10,319 nt of DNA from contig JAFWDX010000047.1 in the NCBI GenBank assembly GCA_017515945.1, forward strand, positions 1 through 10,319, given 5' to 3'. The DNA is from Blautia sp. (GTDB lineage: Bacteria; Bacillota; Clostridia; Lachnospirales; Lachnospiraceae). This document shows, in pieces, positions 6,831 through 10,319 of the stretch (positions are counted from its first letter, which is position 1; each line of letters starts with the position of its first letter). The notes under the pieces are model-generated. The model was not told the origin of the DNA, did not search any database, and worked only from the letters and a program-made list of their open reading frames with translations. A program made the translations under genes and the position numbers.

Positions 6831-6831
6831 T
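6817..6831. promoter_or_regulatory. Inverted repeat over the guaB -10, candidate operator
   Basis: AAGTTT (6817-6822), 3 bp, then AAACTT (6826-6831) form a perfect inverted repeat covering the -10 hexamer. Repressor binding here would block polymerase. I do not recognise the motif as PurR, CodY or another known box. Confidence 0.4.
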
Positions 6832-6858
6832 TGCGAATATACATCAGACAGGAGGTAA

Positions 6859-8316
<1,458 letters not shown>

Positions 8317-8318
8317 GC

Positions 8319-8339
8319 ACGGGTATCTGGCTGACCCGT
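8319..8339 (+). other. Short intercistronic hairpin after guaB
   Basis: ACGGGT (8319-8324) pairs with ACCCGT (8334-8339) around a 9-nt loop, beginning 2 nt after the guaB stop. No T-run follows, so it is not a normal terminator. It may protect or balance the upstream mRNA, or be chance. Confidence 0.3.
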
Positions 8340-8357
8340 CAGAGATACAGGAGGAAT

Positions 8358-9071
8358 ATGAGGCTGGCAGAGCTTACACAGGAACTGAAATCAAACACAT
8401 ATCCCGGACGGGGGATCGTGATCGGGCGGTCCGCGGACGGCACAAAGGCTGTGACGGCATACTTTATCATGGGCCGCAGTGAGAACAGCCGCAATCGTGT
8501 CTTTGTTACGGAGGGCGACGGGATCCGCACACAGGCCTTTGATCCCTCCAGGCTCCAGGATCCCAGCCTGATCATCTATGCACCGGTGAGAAAGCTCGGA
8601 AATGACCTGATCGTGACAAACGGAGATCAGACAGATACGATCTACGATGGACTCGCCGGCGGGCAGTCCTTTGAAGAGGCTCTTGCAACACGCACATTTG
8701 AGCCGGATGCGCCAAACTATACCCCGCGTATCTCCGGTATCCTCCATATTGAAAACGGACAGTTTTCCTACAAGCTCTCCATTTTAAAGAGCCACAGAGG
8801 AAATCCTGACTGCTGTGACAGGTTTACTTTCTCTTATGATGCTCCACTGGCAGGAGAGGGCAGCTTTATCCATACGTATCAGGGCGACGGCAGTCCGCTT
8901 CCGTCTTTTGAAGGAGAGCCGACGCCTGTTACGATCGAAGGGGATCCTGATACATTTGGCAATGCAGTATGGAACAGCCTCAATGAGGATAACAAGGTTT
9001 CCCTGTTTGTCCGTTTTACCGATATCCGGACGGGGGAGAGCGAAACCCGTATCTACAACAAAAATGTGTGA
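8358..9071 (+). CDS. purO: IMP cyclohydrolase, PurO type
   Basis: This 237-residue protein is assigned to the archaeal-type IMP cyclohydrolase family (PurO), which closes FAICAR to IMP, the last step of de novo purine synthesis. It is unrelated to the PurH N-terminal domain. Motifs that I match from memory to the methanogen enzyme are YPGRGIVIGRSADG (residues 15-28), SENSRNR (41-47), TNGDQTDTIYDG (87-98) and the TPRISG segment. The clostridial protein has extra sequence at both ends relative to the roughly 200-residue archaeal enzyme. AGGAGG (8349-8354) lies only 3 nt before the ATG, a short spacing. It lies 41 nt after guaB and 21 nt before the AICAR formyltransferase, the enzyme that makes its substrate, which strongly supports the call. 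Confidence 0.9.
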   Translation: MRLAELTQELKSNTYPGRGIVIGRSADGTKAVTAYFIMGRSENSRNRVFVTEGDGIRTQAFDPSRLQDPSLIIYAPVRKLGNDLIVTNGDQTDTIYDGLAGGQSFEEALATRTFEPDAPNYTPRISGILHIENGQFSYKLSILKSHRGNPDCCDRFTFSYDAPLAGEGSFIHTYQGDGSPLPSFEGEPTPVTIEGDPDTFGNAVWNSLNEDNKVSLFVRFTDIRTGESETRIYNKNV

Positions 9072-9092
9072 CATGCCGGAGAGGAACAGACC

Positions 9093-10277
9093 ATGAACGA
9101 ACTTGAACTGAAATACGGATGTAACCCCAATCAAAAGCCATCCCGGATTTTTATGGCAGACGGAAGCGAACTGCCGATCCGTGTGCTGCGGGGCAAACCG
9201 GGATACATCAATTTCCTGGATGCTTTTAACGGCTGGCAGCTGGTACGTGAGCTTAAAAAGGCGACCGGCCTTCCCGCCGCGACTTCCTTTAAGCATGTGT
9301 CGCCGGCCGGCGCGGCGATCGGTCTGCCGCTGACAAAGACTTTGGCGGATATTTACTGGGTAGGCGATCTGGACTGGGAGAACCTTTCTCCTCTTGCCTG
9401 CGCCTATGCCCGGGCCAGAGGCGCGGACAGGATGTCTTCCTTTGGAGATTTTATCGCGCTCTCTGATGTATGTGACGCGGATACCGCTTCCCTGATCCGC
9501 AGAGAGGTGTCGGACGGGATCATCGCTCCGGGCTTCACGGATGAGGCGCTGGAGATCCTGGCACAAAAGAAAAAAGGCAATTACAATGTGATCGAGATCG
9601 ATCCGGAGTATGTACCGGATCCGATCGAGCGCAAACAGGTGTTTGGCATCACCTTTGAACAGGGACGCCAGGAGCTGGCCATCGATGATGAGATGATCTC
9701 CCATATCGTGACAAAGGCTTCCTCGCTTACCCCTGAGGCAAAGCGGGATATGAAGATCGCGCTGATCATTCTGAAATATACACAGTCCAATTCCGTCTGC
9801 TATGTCAAAGACGGCCAGGCCATCGGTATCGGAGCCGGACAGCAGTCCCGTATTCACTGCACACGTCTGGCCGGACAGAAAGCGGACAACTGGTATCTGC
9901 GCCAGAGCCCTGAGGTCCTGGGACTGCCCTTCCTGGATGGGATCGGCCGGGCAGAGCGGGACAACGCGATCGATGTATATATCGGGGATGAATACATGGA
10001 TGTACTCTCCGACGGCGCATGGGAGAAAATTTTCAAAGAAAAGCCCTCCGTGTTTACCAGAGAGGCAAAACGCGCCTGGCTGGACACCATGACCGGGGTG
10101 ACCCTCGGCTCCGACGCGTTCTTCCCGTTCTCTGACAACGTGGAGAGAGCCAGGAAAAGCGGCGTATGCTATATCGCAGAGCCGGGCGGGTCTGTCCGTG
10201 ATGAAGATGTTATCGCCTGCTGTGATAAATATGGGATAGTCATGGCCTTTACGGGGATCAGGTTGTTCCATCATTGA
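9093..10277 (+). CDS. purH: AICAR formyltransferase, stand-alone (PurH C-terminal domain type)
   Basis: This 394-residue enzyme transfers the formyl group of 10-formyl-tetrahydrofolate to AICAR, giving FAICAR. It corresponds to the C-terminal transformylase domain of bifunctional PurH and lacks the N-terminal cyclohydrolase domain. It starts MNELELKYGCNPNQKPSRIF, the family's formyltransferase opening. The catalytic Lys67-His68 lies in SFKHVSPAG. Later motifs are SVCYVKDGQAIGIGAGQQSR, LGSDAFFPFSDN, the GGSVRDEDV turn and the terminal TGIRLFHH. The start has a GAGG-type site (9078-9084) 8 nt upstream. Cyclohydrolase activity is supplied by the preceding gene. Some literature gives stand-alone forms another symbol, so purH here means only this domain. 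Confidence 0.95.
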   Translation: MNELELKYGCNPNQKPSRIFMADGSELPIRVLRGKPGYINFLDAFNGWQLVRELKKATGLPAATSFKHVSPAGAAIGLPLTKTLADIYWVGDLDWENLSPLACAYARARGADRMSSFGDFIALSDVCDADTASLIRREVSDGIIAPGFTDEALEILAQKKKGNYNVIEIDPEYVPDPIERKQVFGITFEQGRQELAIDDEMISHIVTKASSLTPEAKRDMKIALIILKYTQSNSVCYVKDGQAIGIGAGQQSRIHCTRLAGQKADNWYLRQSPEVLGLPFLDGIGRAERDNAIDVYIGDEYMDVLSDGAWEKIFKEKPSVFTREAKRAWLDTMTGVTLGSDAFFPFSDNVERARKSGVCYIAEPGGSVRDEDVIACCDKYGIVMAFTGIRLFHH

Positions 10278-10319
10278 GATCTGAATTTCCGGCAGGTAAA
10301 TGGGGTCAGGCCCTCCAAA

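Noticed and set aside
8784..10274. A 496-codon open frame on the minus strand
   Set aside because: It is the antisense shadow of the AICAR formyltransferase and the end of the cyclohydrolase, both with clear family motifs. The translation shows no recognisable domain.

Overview
The window looks like a chromosomal core-gene segment from a mid-GC Clostridia bacterium, most likely family Lachnospiraceae. The evidence is a Bacillota/Clostridia-type CodY, an HrcA/CIRCE-controlled groESL operon, strong Shine-Dalgarno sites before every gene, and a purine operon that uses a PurO-type IMP cyclohydrolase plus a stand-alone AICAR formyltransferase instead of bifunctional PurH. The placement is by gene content and my recollection of such genomes, not by alignment.

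Layout. 1-202 (minus) is the N-terminus of comM/yifB, divergent from topA (445-2508, plus). The 242-bp region between them carries a promoter for each gene, a tandem pair of perfect Spo0A-type boxes (336-352) and a 12-bp palindrome over the topA -35. topA ends in a terminator. A 293-bp AT-rich region with repeated TGTTCA motifs, a promoter and a CodY-like half-site then leads to codY (2893-3678), which ends in a very strong terminator. Next is groES-groEL (3978-6002), with a textbook CIRCE operator just after its promoter.

Downstream of groEL (6003-6232) is the most unusual part of the window. It holds a 24-bp perfect hairpin followed by two tandem 67-bp repeats, each predicted to fold into several hairpins. 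Differences between the copies mostly keep the pairing through G.U wobbles on the plus strand. The first copy and the large hairpin can be closed by an outer helix into a compact four-way junction. No U-tract follows it, and the second copy runs directly into the ribosome binding site of a small two-helix membrane protein of unknown function (6233-6739).

After a terminator at 6759-6797, a strong promoter with an inverted repeat over its -10 drives guaB (6862-8316), a PurO-type IMP cyclohydrolase (8358-9071) and an AICAR formyltransferase (9093-10277). These three encode the last two steps to IMP and the committed step to GMP. CodY is a GTP and branched-chain amino acid sensor, so the locus puts a GTP sensor near an operon feeding GTP synthesis; that link is inference. 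The final 42 bases hold nothing I recognise.
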